From Paenibacillus_AR mesotrionivorans (GTDB lineage: Bacteria; Bacillota; Bacilli; Paenibacillales; NBRC-103111): DNA of 64,000 nt. The translations under genes and the position numbers were made by a program. The stretch lies in NCBI RefSeq assembly GCF_046098205.1, contig NZ_JBJURJ010000008.1, positions 124,001 through 188,000 of the forward strand, read 5' to 3'. Each line of letters starts with the position of its first letter. Within the stretch, counting starts at the first letter, position 1. Shown here piece after piece: positions 34,100 to 42,335 of the stretch. The notes under the pieces are model-generated. The model was not told the origin of the DNA. It saw only the letters and a list, made by a program, of their open reading frames with translations, and did not search any database.

Positions 34100-35143
34100 A
34101 TGAGCATTCCCGTTCTGATCCTGAGCGGTTTTCTGGGCAGCGGCAAAACCACTCTCCTGCTGGAGCTTCTGGCTGAAGCGCGTTCCCGGGGCCTCAAGCC
34201 CGGCATCCTGATGAATGAGCTGGGCAAGATGGATGTGGATGGCGAAATCATCGGCGGAGCCTCCCAGGTGTCCGTAGCCAAGCTGCTGGACGGCTGTGTC
34301 TGCTGCAGCAAAAAAAGCGAGCTCTCCGCCAGCCTCCAGGAGCTGCTGAGCCAAAAGCCGGACGTGCTGTTCGTAGAGCTTACCGGAGTCGCCAATCCCG
34401 AGGAAGTGGTGGATGCGCTTACGGAGCCTGCGCTTCTTGGCCGTGTGCTCCTCAAGCAGATTGTCACCGTGCTGGACGCGGAATATACGCTGGAGTACAA
34501 CAGCATTTTTTCCTCGGACAAGGATTTGGTGCGTACGCTGCGCCGGCAGATGGAAGTGGCCGATCTGATTCTGGTCAACAAAACCGACCTGGTGGATGCC
34601 CACATCCTTCAGAAGATTGAGAAAACCGTGCGCAAGCATAATCCCCTTGCTCCCTTGCTGTATACCCAGCGGAGCAAGCTGGATCTGGATATCCTGCTCC
34701 GCGGGATTGAACCTATCCCCGAGGGGACAGCCCCGGCGCGCCAGCCTTTCCGGGTAGTCAAGGGGATGGCTTCCGGAGCCCGAATGAAGGAACCGGAGGC
34801 TTCCGAGCATGCCGCCCACCGGCATCAGGCATCCTTCTCCCGCATCCGGACGTTTACCCTCCAGCCCCCGGCGGATTATGCGATCTCTCCGGCCAAGCTG
34901 GAGCAGTTCCTGGGCCAATGGGGCAACCGGCTTCTCCGGGCGAAGGGGTATCTGGCCCAACCGGGCCATGCCGCAAGAAGGCTCTTGCAGTTTGCCGGTA
35001 AACGGGTCACCTATTCGTCCAGCACCTACCAGGGTGAGCCCTATCTGGTCCTGATCGGCATGGACTTGGACGAAAGCGAGCTCTTGATGGAATGGGAGGA
35101 GCTGCTCCCCGGCACCGAGCTTCCCACAGGCAGGAAGAGATAG
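34100..35143 (+). CDS. G3E GTPase, CobW/YciC (ZagA-like) metal chaperone
   Basis: 347 aa. The P-loop SGFLGSGKTT is near the start, the metal-binding CxCC motif is in LDGCVCCSKK, the switch is ELTGVANPEE, and the base motif is NKTD. A His-containing stretch (HAAHRHQ, about 234-240) separates the C-terminal CobW domain. Such proteins deliver zinc or other metals. It lies directly before YcgR- and YcgQ-like genes, whose Bacillus counterparts, like YciC, are Zur-controlled (from memory), so zinc is the favoured metal. AAGGAG sets the start at 34100. Confidence 0.9.
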   Translation: MSIPVLILSGFLGSGKTTLLLELLAEARSRGLKPGILMNELGKMDVDGEIIGGASQVSVAKLLDGCVCCSKKSELSASLQELLSQKPDVLFVELTGVANPEEVVDALTEPALLGRVLLKQIVTVLDAEYTLEYNSIFSSDKDLVRTLRRQMEVADLILVNKTDLVDAHILQKIEKTVRKHNPLAPLLYTQRSKLDLDILLRGIEPIPEGTAPARQPFRVVKGMASGARMKEPEASEHAAHRHQASFSRIRTFTLQPPADYAISPAKLEQFLGQWGNRLLRAKGYLAQPGHAARRLLQFAGKRVTYSSSTYQGEPYLVLIGMDLDESELLMEWEELLPGTELPTGRKR

Positions 35144-35161
35144 CCACATACCGATTTGGAT

Positions 35162-35203
35162 ACGCCCGGCAAGGGGTTTGACAATCCCTTGCCGGGCGTT
35201 TTA
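35162..35203 (+). terminator. Terminator after the G3E GTPase gene
   Basis: A perfect 14-bp stem, ACGCCCGGCAAGGG with its complement, then TTTTATA. It may cause partial read-through attenuation of the genes behind it. Confidence 0.85.
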
Positions 35204-35247
35204 TACTTCACATAATAGTAAAATTTACTGGAAGATGGTCATCATTT

Positions 35248-36144
35248 ATGAATGCTCTGCAGTCGGTTGATATTCAATCCTTTAAGACGATTTTTCTCTC
35301 CATTGTGCTGGAGGCATCCCCGTTTCTGATTGCCGGGGTGCTGGTGTCGTCCCTGCTCCAGGTTTGGCTTTCGGAGCGGATGCTGCAGCGGATCATTCCG
35401 CGCAATCCTCTGGTTGGGCTGTTGTCCGTCTCCCTCCTGGGGGTGATCTTCCCGGTGTGCGAGTGCGGTATTGTCCCTGTAGTCCGCCGCCTCATCAAAA
35501 AAGGAATGCCCGCCTACCTGGGCATTGCCTTCATGCTTGCTGCGCCTGTGGTCAATCCCATTGTGTACGCCGCCACCTTCGCCGCTTTCCGGTCCAAGCC
35601 GGAAATGGCCTGGGAGCGTATGGGGCTAGCGTATGGGGTAGCTGTTCTTGCGGGATTGTTCATCTATCTCCTGGCTAACGGCAATCCGCTGAAACGCAGC
35701 CGGGAGGATCTGTTGGGCGACGTTGCCCCCGCCGCAGAGACCAGAACCACCTGGTCGGGCTGGGCGGAGCATCTGCTCAACGAGTTCTTCGACATGTCCA
35801 AATATCTGCTGTTCGGCGCTTTCCTGGCCGCTTCCCTGCAGGTGCTGGTCTCCCGCAGCGTGCTGGTGGATATCGGCTCGGATTCTCTTACGGCTTATCC
35901 GTTTATGATGGGATTGGCCTATGTAATGTCCCTTTGTTCCACTTCTGATGCCTTTGTGGCCGCTTCCTTCAGCAATGTATTCGCCAAAGGCCCACTACTG
36001 GCGTTTCTGGTCCTGGGTCCCATGCTGGATTTCAAGTCTACCTTGATGCTGCTCTCCTCCTTCCGGACCCGGTTTGTCCTTTTGCTGGTGGCGCTCCTGG
36101 TAGTGTTGGTCTGGTTGGGCGCTGCTGTTGTCGGAACATTTTAA
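35248..36144 (+). CDS. YcgR/YraQ-like permease (DUF318)
   Basis: 298 aa, eight or so membrane helices. Conserved blocks are PVCECGIVPVVRRL, AAPVVNPIVYAATF and CSTSDAFVAASFS, typical of the predicted permease family UPF0718. It starts at the ATG at 35248 with only a weak ribosome site. Its stop lies 22 bp before the YcgQ-like gene. The Cys-x-Cys motif in the membrane and the metallochaperone next door suggest metal or metal-complex transport (inference). Confidence 0.88.
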   Translation: MNALQSVDIQSFKTIFLSIVLEASPFLIAGVLVSSLLQVWLSERMLQRIIPRNPLVGLLSVSLLGVIFPVCECGIVPVVRRLIKKGMPAYLGIAFMLAAPVVNPIVYAATFAAFRSKPEMAWERMGLAYGVAVLAGLFIYLLANGNPLKRSREDLLGDVAPAAETRTTWSGWAEHLLNEFFDMSKYLLFGAFLAASLQVLVSRSVLVDIGSDSLTAYPFMMGLAYVMSLCSTSDAFVAASFSNVFAKGPLLAFLVLGPMLDFKSTLMLLSSFRTRFVLLLVALLVVLVWLGAAVVGTF

Positions 36145-36166
36145 CGCTGAGGAGGAGGGATATACC

Positions 36167-37195
36167 ATGAGCCCGCGCAAGCTGGGAATCCACTATTTTT
36201 TACGGACAGGCATTCTGGCATTTTTCGCCTATTATATCCTCCGCCTTGTGAAGCATGACCAATTGGTCATCTATATCGGCCCCCGGATGCAATTTTATGT
36301 GAAGCTGGCGGCCATCGGCTTCTACCTGTTTGCCGTGCTGCAGCTGGTGCTCGCTTTCCGGTCCTGGTGGGGTGCGCGGGAGCAGGACCCCTCCTGCGAT
36401 TGCGGCAGCTGCTCCCCCGCTTCCATGTCGGCGGTAAGCCACAGCTTCTTTTACGCGCTGTTTGCCGTACCGCTGCTATTGGTTATGCTTTTGCCGGATC
36501 AAGCTCTAGGGAGCAGCCTGGTGGACAAAAAGGGCATCACGCTTACCGGCGCCATAGCCGGTAATGCTGCAGCTGCCTCCGCCGCTGCCGCAGGTAAACC
36601 TCCGGCTGCTGCAGCGGGTGCAGGCAGCGCCACGGGGAGCCCGGCCGGGCAAGGTGGGGCCATAGGCTCTCCCGCCCCGGGGGGAGGATCAGCGGGAACC
36701 TCACCTGCTGCGGTTTCACCGCCGCCGTCAGGCGATCCGCTGGACGTCCTGTTTCCCCATGATGAGTATTCCGAGGATTTGGCCATTCTGGCCAAGAAGC
36801 TGTACAAGAAGGACAGCATCTCCATCAAGGACAAGGGTTTTATGGAGACGGTCACCTCCATTGATTTCTATATGAACAATTTTATCGGCAAAAAGGTGGA
36901 GATTAGCGGGTTCGTCTACCGGGAGGACGGGATGGAGGAGAACCAGTTTGTGGTTTCCCGGTTTGCGGTGCAATGCTGCTCCGCCGACTCCGCCCCCTTC
37001 GGGTTTATGGTGGAGAGCTCCATGGGCAAAACCTTGAACAAGGACACCTGGGTGAACGTTACCGGCACCTTGGGCACCACCCAATACGGCGGCAATGAAA
37101 TCCTCAAAATTGACGCTACCCGCATCCAGCGCATCGAAGCGCCGGCATCGCCGTATGTGTTCCCGGACATGGATTATTTCAAGATGGATCCATGA
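36167..37195 (+). CDS. YcgQ-like protein (TIGR03943/DUF1980)
   Basis: 342 aa. Two membrane helices at the N-terminus flank a Cys-rich loop SCDCGSCSPA, and a third helix follows. An Ala/Gly/Pro/Ser linker of about 75 residues leads to the soluble C-terminal domain, which has the invariant FVVSRFAVQCCSADSAPFG. The double Cys block is the family hallmark and a likely metal site. It is the invariable partner of the preceding permease. GGAGGAGGG fixes the start at 36167. The long low-complexity linker is unusual. Confidence 0.9.
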   Translation: MSPRKLGIHYFLRTGILAFFAYYILRLVKHDQLVIYIGPRMQFYVKLAAIGFYLFAVLQLVLAFRSWWGAREQDPSCDCGSCSPASMSAVSHSFFYALFAVPLLLVMLLPDQALGSSLVDKKGITLTGAIAGNAAAASAAAAGKPPAAAAGAGSATGSPAGQGGAIGSPAPGGGSAGTSPAAVSPPPSGDPLDVLFPHDEYSEDLAILAKKLYKKDSISIKDKGFMETVTSIDFYMNNFIGKKVEISGFVYREDGMEENQFVVSRFAVQCCSADSAPFGFMVESSMGKTLNKDTWVNVTGTLGTTQYGGNEILKIDATRIQRIEAPASPYVFPDMDYFKMDP

Positions 37196-37300
37196 GGTGA
37201 GACGCACAGGACTTATTGAGCTGTGGATGTTACAGGGGGGGATGTGCGGGGAGTGTGGTGGATGGGATTTTGCGGGGGACGAGGGTTAGTCTGACTCCTG

Positions 37301-37552
37301 TAACGGAACTTTACTGCTCGTAGCGCAGTGTTTGGTCTATGCGAGGGGAAGGGTTTGCTGTAACGGAACTATGCGGCTCTTAGACGGGATAATGTAGCCT
37401 TTTCCCGTTTTAACGGAACTGAGACGACCTTACAGCCATCCCATCGCCCCAACAACGCTCAAAATTCCCGCTAAGCGCCTCTCAGTTCCGTAAGAATGGG
37501 AAACACTCCTTTTCCGCTCCTAAGAGCCTCTCAGTTCCCTTATGCGCGCTCC
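37301..37552. repeat. TAACGGAACT repeat cluster in two orientations
   Basis: TAACGGAACT occurs at 37301, 37361 and 37411. Inverted copies (AGTTCCGTAA at 37494, AGTTCCCTTA at 37543) follow. Each is linked to a GAGAGGCTCTTA-like flank, with unit lengths of about 50 bp. This fills most of the gene-free 37196-37600 stretch. Confidence 0.7.
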
Positions 37553-37600
37553 CTCATCACCAGGTTAGCGGCCGACGGATAAATTCGGAAAATTCAAGCG

Positions 37601-37630
37601 TTGACATACCGCGGATATTCATGGTACTAT
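37601..37630 (+). promoter_or_regulatory. Promoter of tRNA-Leu
   Basis: TTGACA and TACTAT with an 18-bp spacer, about 90 bp before the tRNA. Confidence 0.65.
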
Positions 37631-37722
37631 AGCTTTCGTTGGCGCCAAAGCAAGGAAATGCAGCAATTGCAGGAATTGGGCAATTTCACTGGTTTTTCTC
37701 CGCTTGACAGCCTAATGGCCAT

Positions 37723-37808
37723 GCCGGGATGGCGGAATCGGCAGACGCACAGGACTTAAAATCCTGGGGTGGGTGACCACCGTGCGGGTTCAAGTCCCGC
37801 TCTCGGCA
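37723..37808 (+). tRNA. tRNA-Leu (anticodon TAA), integration target
   Basis: Class II tRNA. The acceptor stem is GCCGGGA/TCTCGGC and the anticodon arm CAGGA-CTTAAAA-TCCTG. The long variable arm is GGGTGGGTGACCACC, and the T arm is GCGGG-TTCAAGT-CCCGC, with discriminator A at 37808. Its last 59 bases are repeated exactly at 49892-49950, the far end of the integrated element. The intact gene stays joined to its promoter. Confidence 0.93.
37750..37808 (+). repeat. Left attachment site (attL core, 59 bp)
   Basis: From CAGGACTTAA in the anticodon arm to the terminal CTCGGCA; identical to 49892-49950. Confidence 0.92.
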
Positions 37809-37813
37809 CTACA

Positions 37814-37859
37814 AAATCAAGGGTTTCAGCTCACGCGGCTGAAGCCCTTGATTTGTTTT
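37814..37859 (+). terminator. Element-borne terminator behind tRNA-Leu
   Basis: A 17-bp stem from AAATCAAGGG to CCCTTGATTT around the loop TCACGCG, then GTTTTA. It lies just inside the element and would replace the tRNA terminator displaced to 49957. Confidence 0.8.
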
Positions 37860-37867
37860 AAGAACGA

Positions 37868-37887
37868 TTTGCTAACATTTTGCTAAC
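37868..37887 (+). promoter_or_regulatory. Left integrase arm-type sites
   Basis: Two direct copies of TTTGCTAAC at 37868-37876 and 37879-37887 (11-bp step). The same pair occurs near the right end. Confidence 0.65.
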
Positions 37888-37951
37888 GCCGCTTCTTTTT
37901 TTCGATCCATACGGCTTTTCCAACACGCTTATTCTCATGTTTGTGCTTGCT

Positions 37952-38167
37952 TTAAGAAGATTGATTGCTGGCTTGGGAGCTACGTTCGAGAATACCGTCA
38001 CGCTCCATTCTCAGACGCTGGATTTCCGCTCTAATGGCTTCCTTGCGGCAAGGTAAAGTGTTTGTGTCACTATACTCTAAAGTTAGTTTTACATGGGCTT
38101 TGGCAATGTCCAGCAGCGCAGATGCTGTTCCTTCATCGTTTAATGCTCGCCACACAGCATAATTCAT
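37952..38167 (-). CDS. Small protein behind the integrase, 71 aa
   Basis: Its ATG overlaps the integrase stop by 4 bp (TCAT on the plus strand), so it is translationally coupled. The product is helical and charged, with a likely coiled coil (KEAIRAEIQRLRMERDGILER). It may assist recombination or be a small regulator. No family recognised. Confidence 0.6.
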   Translation of the reverse strand: MNYAVWRALNDEGTASALLDIAKAHVKLTLEYSDTNTLPCRKEAIRAEIQRLRMERDGILERSSQASNQSS

Positions 38168-39333
38168 TGAGCCACTCCCTTTGCTTCTTTGGAAAATAGA
38201 TCATTAATTCTTTGAGCCGTATCCTTTTTTGTCTCCATATCAAGGTGCGAGTAAGTATCAGCTGTAAGTGTTATCGTGGAATGGCCCAACCATACTTGGA
38301 TTTCTTTGAGACTTACGCCATGTTTTATTAAATAGCTGGCAGTAGAGTGTCTGAGATCATGAAATCTGATATGCGGTAACTTGTTCTTTTCAAGTATTTC
38401 CTTGAACTTATGGTTCAGGTATTCTGACTTTATAGGACTTCCATTCGGCCAACAGCAAACAAGACCGCTATCGTCATAATCTTCTCCGAATAATAGCTTG
38501 TCTCTCTTTCGTTGCTTCTTTAGATTTTTTAAGTAGCGTTCAATATTGTCCATCAAAGGTAAAGTCCGCTGGCTGCTTTCACTCTTGGGCTTCTTCACAA
38601 CAACCTTTTTGCCGATTTTCACACGGACTTCTTTAATTGAGATTGTCTTCTCTTCAAAATTGATGCAGTCCCATTTTAATCCGAGCACCTCGGAACGGCG
38701 AAGACCATAATGAGCCGCGATAAACACAGCCGATTCTATTGCTGTGCCTGAGCAAGCCTCAAATAGCTCCTCAAGTCGGTCAACTGGGTAATAGCTTGCA
38801 TTATACTTCTCTTGCTTCGGAAGCACGATTCGATCAGCAGGGTTGAATGGAATCAGGTTCATTCGAACAGCGAAATCCAAAGCACTCTTTATATTGGCAT
38901 GATGCCTTCGCAATGTTTTAGCGGACAATCCTTCTTTGCCTGATGCTTGGTCGCCCTGATGTTTAGTATCGTAATATTTTTGCAGGTGTATGGGCTGAAT
39001 TTCTTGCAAGAGTAAATTATTCTTACTTTTGAAATAGGGAATGATATGCTTGGTTACAATCATCTCATACCCTTCCCACGTAGTCTCTTCGACGTTGCTT
39101 TTAATGACATTATGAAGCCAATCCAGCATAAAGTCAGTGAATGCAAGCTTCCGCTGTGGTTGAACGAAGCTATTATTATCTATCTTCGTAAGCGTTTCTC
39201 GTAAAATCTTCTCAGCATCAGGTTTCTTTTCGCACTTGGTATTAATCCATTTTTGTTTCCTCTTGCCTGATTCGTCTTTTGTTTCGACGATGATGTACCA
39301 GTAATTTCCACGTTTAAGCAAGCTACCCTTCAT
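38164..39333 (-). CDS. int: Tyrosine-type integrase
   Basis: 389 aa. An N-terminal arm-binding domain (about 1-60, RGNYWYIIVETKDESGKRKQ) is followed by a core-binding SAM-like domain (65-170) and the catalytic domain. Catalytic residues are Arg in HYGLRRSEVLGL, His-x-x-Arg in HDLRHSTASYL, His in WLGHSTITLTADTY, and the nucleophilic Tyr just after. It resembles Tn916/phage integrases of Firmicutes. It lies next to the tRNA-Leu site with its 3' end facing it. It would use the 59-bp core and the TTTGCTAAC arm sites. Confidence 0.95.
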   Translation of the reverse strand: MKGSLLKRGNYWYIIVETKDESGKRKQKWINTKCEKKPDAEKILRETLTKIDNNSFVQPQRKLAFTDFMLDWLHNVIKSNVEETTWEGYEMIVTKHIIPYFKSKNNLLLQEIQPIHLQKYYDTKHQGDQASGKEGLSAKTLRRHHANIKSALDFAVRMNLIPFNPADRIVLPKQEKYNASYYPVDRLEELFEACSGTAIESAVFIAAHYGLRRSEVLGLKWDCINFEEKTISIKEVRVKIGKKVVVKKPKSESSQRTLPLMDNIERYLKNLKKQRKRDKLLFGEDYDDSGLVCCWPNGSPIKSEYLNHKFKEILEKNKLPHIRFHDLRHSTASYLIKHGVSLKEIQVWLGHSTITLTADTYSHLDMETKKDTAQRINDLFSKEAKGVAQ

Positions 39334-39416
39334 GTGCTTCGACCTCCAAATTATGTTGTTGAAAATGAAATAGACAGGAGCGCAATTGCCCCTGTCTGCA
39401 AAATAACTTTCTCAAA

Positions 39417-39596
39417 TTACTTCACTTTAGATAGTACATATTCTTCAATACAGGTCTTCGGAATCCGATACGCTTTTCCGATTTTAAATGATTTAATTTG
39501 CCCGGAACGCAGCAAATCATAAGCTTTATTTCGACCGATTGCCAGTATTTCCATCATGTCTGAAATGGTTATAACATCATCGTAGTCTATAAACAT
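39417..39596 (-). CDS. xis: Excisionase-like helix-turn-helix protein
   Basis: 59 aa. The pattern ITISDMMEILAIGRNKAYDLL followed by GQIKSFKIGKAYRIPKTCIEEYV is the MerR-like excisionase domain (HTH_17). AGGA is eight bases before the ATG at 39596. It lies upstream of the integrase on the same strand, the usual xis-int order. It would bend DNA near the att arms and direct excision. Confidence 0.85.
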   Translation of the reverse strand: MFIDYDDVITISDMMEILAIGRNKAYDLLRSGQIKSFKIGKAYRIPKTCIEEYVLSKVK

Positions 39597-39893
39597 AGCA
39601 CACATCCTTTCTATGGTTCTCTAAGATATAATATATACTTGAATCTGTCTTAATTTCGTTTTATGGTGTATGTAACATTACTTTTCCCATATTCCCGCAT
39701 TCCCCCGTTCCCAAAACTGTTTGTTATCTTTTGATTTAGGTAGACTGAGTATGTAATTAATTGATTTTGGGCATTTTTTAACTCTCCTTTCCGTGACATT
39801 GATTTTGATTATTACACTTTTGTTTGGCTCAAAATTAATTATTATTCGTTAAATTGTACCTGCTTAAAATTGAATGGAACAGGTGGTGCGAAT
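39597..39893. other. AT-rich divergent control region
   Basis: About 300 bp between xis and the rightward genes. It contains poly-A/T tracts and a short TTCCC direct-repeat run near 39695-39715. No ORF is supported. It probably contains promoters for both directions. Confidence 0.45.
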
Positions 39894-40871
39894 ATGGAGG
39901 AGTATCAGTCAGAGGATTTTATTGAAAAATATGTTGAGAAAGTGAAGAAGGATTTCTTAATTGAGATCAGGCTAAATGACTTAAGGACAAAAATAAACAG
40001 AATTCTTCAAAAAGAGAATCTTTATTTTGATGATGAAACGTATCTTGTTTTGCAGTCTGAGACCAAAGAAACCGAGACTAGAATATGTAATTTCTTTGTC
40101 TTGCCTACTCATAGCTTGTACTTCGATGATGGTGAGAAGATTCATGAAGCAGGGATTGCAGTGGAACTATATTCACAATTAAGCGATGAAAAATATAAAC
40201 GTATTCTTGTTAATCTGAGTGATGAGGCAATTGAGAAAGGCAATTGGTTGACCGCGGCATTCATTGATCGTGACTTTTTTGTTTATAAGCCTGATTTGTA
40301 TAGGCACCTTAGGATCGCAATAAAATTGTCGTCACGCATCATTAAAAAAGAAGCCAAGAAAGTTTTTTATAACGAGGAGTGGCTTGAAGACGATGATGCT
40401 GTGGAGCATATTTCAGAATATAAACGCAGCCAAGAAATGCTATCACTAAAGAGATCCAATAACCAAAATGAAAAAGAAACTCATGGTAATGAAGACATAG
40501 ATGCAGTACAATTTTTAGCGGCTCAAAAGCAGTATATCTCTGAGATCACATTGCTTTCCTTCCCAGAGAAACCTTCCGACGAAACTAATGAATGGGGCTG
40601 GGAGGATAATGACTACTACTACCTTGTCTACTCCAAAACATGGAGTTGGATTCGTGCTCATTTCAATCGCAATGGGTTTAAGCTCATATTAGATGAAAAG
40701 GATTTAGATCATTATCTGATTGAAGCAGGTGTGTTTGAAAGCAATGAAGTAAGAGCAAAGAGTAAGTTAAAGCGCGCTGATCGCAAGACTCCTCCGCTAA
40801 GCAAGCGGGTATTTATGATAAATAAAGCTAGATTTAATGAGTTTCTATCTGAAAAGCGTAGTGGAATCTAA
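39894..40871 (+). CDS. Element protein of unknown function, 325 aa
   Basis: Starts at ATG 39894 after AGGTGG. The soluble, charged protein has a Glu/Lys-rich N-terminus, a middle acidic linker (EKETHGNEDIDAV), and a C-terminal part with YYYLVYSKTWSWIRAHFNRN and KRVFMINKARFNEFL. The C-terminal section recalls the end of primase/helicase or plasmid-replication proteins in which a winged-helix domain follows a linker, but I cannot assign it. It precedes the replication-initiator-like gene. Confidence 0.55.
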   Translation: MEEYQSEDFIEKYVEKVKKDFLIEIRLNDLRTKINRILQKENLYFDDETYLVLQSETKETETRICNFFVLPTHSLYFDDGEKIHEAGIAVELYSQLSDEKYKRILVNLSDEAIEKGNWLTAAFIDRDFFVYKPDLYRHLRIAIKLSSRIIKKEAKKVFYNEEWLEDDDAVEHISEYKRSQEMLSLKRSNNQNEKETHGNEDIDAVQFLAAQKQYISEITLLSFPEKPSDETNEWGWEDNDYYYLVYSKTWSWIRAHFNRNGFKLILDEKDLDHYLIEAGVFESNEVRAKSKLKRADRKTPPLSKRVFMINKARFNEFLSEKRSGI

Positions 40872-40975
40872 TTGTAATATATATGTATATTATTTACATC
40901 AATTTCATTTATATTGAACATATCTACACTCGACAATTCTGCATTGTTGCTTCATTCTGTAAGAAAATAAAACTG

Positions 40976-41007
40976 CGCAAACACATCTTTGAAGGGATGT
41001 GTTTGCG
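40976..41007 (+). repeat. 12-bp perfect inverted repeat over the ribosome site of the rep-like gene
   Basis: CGCAAACACATC (40976-40987) and GATGTGTTTGCG (40996-41007) enclose an 8-base loop that contains GAAGG. The right arm ends on the first base of the GTG start. Confidence 0.7.
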
Positions 41008-42134
41008 TGAAAATTGGATATCATACAGTGTTGTTGTCTATCCCAATTGATTTTTATACCGCTAAAGCATTATTTGAAGCGTTAAAAATATGCTCAAAAC
41101 AATACCATGCCAAACATTTCAAGCAAGAGTGGAAGCATATATCATGGACGGAATTCGAGCTATTCAAGGATAAAGGATTGCGAATCTTTTTGAAGGATTA
41201 TCATTACGAGAGGGATAACCAAAAATTCGTTTATAAAACGTTTGAAATAAGAATGAATCCCAAGCGTCTATGTGAGAATAATCAGTATGTTGAGGTCAGC
41301 CAATATGAGGATTACCAGGCGATTTCAGCGGCTTTCAAAAAGTTGCTAAGACCCGCTCGGCAGGAATATAAACAGTTCTGCTTAAATCATTATGATCCAC
41401 TTGCTCCTAAGTTCATTTTTGATGATATTTCGCAATATAGAGTTGATCGTATTGACTATTGTATTAACATCCGAATACAGCATATGAAACAATACATGGA
41501 ACTTATCCGCCGCGCCGATAAGCCGAAAACATTTGAAATGAGTCTTGAGGATAACCAGCGTACAAAACGGAAAGAACCATATAAAAATGCCTTCCGAATC
41601 GAAAACCATTCAGTTGTGGTGAATTTTTATAATAAGCACCATCAGATGACTCAAGTATTCGGCAATGAATTTCCACGTGGACAAGAGTCGGAGCAAATTA
41701 TCCGTCTGGAAGTGCAATGTATGAAAAGAAAGGTGAACAACCTAAAACACTATTATGGGGTTGCTGATAGGTCTTTGCTGGAGTTTTCCAATGAAGAATT
41801 ATCGGAGAAGGTACTTCTGTCGTACTATGAGAAAACTGTAGGATATGAGGATTATTACACCCTTCAAGAGGCAAGAAGGTTTATACACCAATCTGATTAT
41901 AAGCGAAAAGACCAGGAACGAATGATTGAGGTTCTGGAGCTTATCAATCTTAAACGTTCAGTCTGGAAGGCTAGAGAAGAATATGAAGATGAAAAGAAAA
42001 AGTTCAATGAGGCACTTAAGCGCATAAAAAAAATGGGCATAAACCCTGTCACTATTCCTATAGGATGGGGACTTCATGAGCTTCCCAACCTATTGGGAGA
42101 ATTGACAGTTGTTTATGACCCGAGTAATGGTTAA
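41007..42134 (+). CDS. Replication initiation factor-like protein (Rep_trans type)
   Basis: 375 aa from GTG at 41007. The patterns YRVDRIDYCINIRI and VVVNFYNKHHQM followed by IIRLEVQCMKRK match the plasmid/phage rolling-circle Rep family, in which R-I-D, F-Y-x-K and R-x-E blocks recur. The C-terminal 80 residues form a charged coiled coil. A perfect 12-bp hairpin covers its ribosome site, which could be a translation switch or a Rep binding site. It suggests that the element can replicate after excision (inference). Confidence 0.65.
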   Translation: MKIGYHTVLLSIPIDFYTAKALFEALKICSKQYHAKHFKQEWKHISWTEFELFKDKGLRIFLKDYHYERDNQKFVYKTFEIRMNPKRLCENNQYVEVSQYEDYQAISAAFKKLLRPARQEYKQFCLNHYDPLAPKFIFDDISQYRVDRIDYCINIRIQHMKQYMELIRRADKPKTFEMSLEDNQRTKRKEPYKNAFRIENHSVVVNFYNKHHQMTQVFGNEFPRGQESEQIIRLEVQCMKRKVNNLKHYYGVADRSLLEFSNEELSEKVLLSYYEKTVGYEDYYTLQEARRFIHQSDYKRKDQERMIEVLELINLKRSVWKAREEYEDEKKKFNEALKRIKKMGINPVTIPIGWGLHELPNLLGELTVVYDPSNG

Positions 42135-42187
42135 CTATTTGTTGTGGAATCCACTTCCCGCATGAAGTAAATGGCTATTGAGAAGAA

Positions 42188-42325
42188 TTAATCATCAGAA
42201 TCAGAATCATTACCATATTTTTCATTCAACTCTTGAGCCGTCTTAATCACATCAAAGCCGTTTTCAAGCGATTTACTAACAGCATCAATTGCCGCATCTT
42301 TCATATCATCCCATCTGTTACCCAT
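42188..42325 (-). CDS. Acidic small protein, 45 aa
   Basis: MGNRWDDMKDAAIDAVSKSL opens an amphipathic helix and the protein ends in DSDSDD. AGGAGG is well placed. It follows the Gly-zipper gene by only 10 bp, so the two are expressed together. The acidic helix could be an immunity or chaperone partner (speculative). Confidence 0.65.
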   Translation of the reverse strand: MGNRWDDMKDAAIDAVSKSLENGFDVIKTAQELNEKYGNDSDSDD

Positions 42326-42335
42326 TTTGTTCCTC

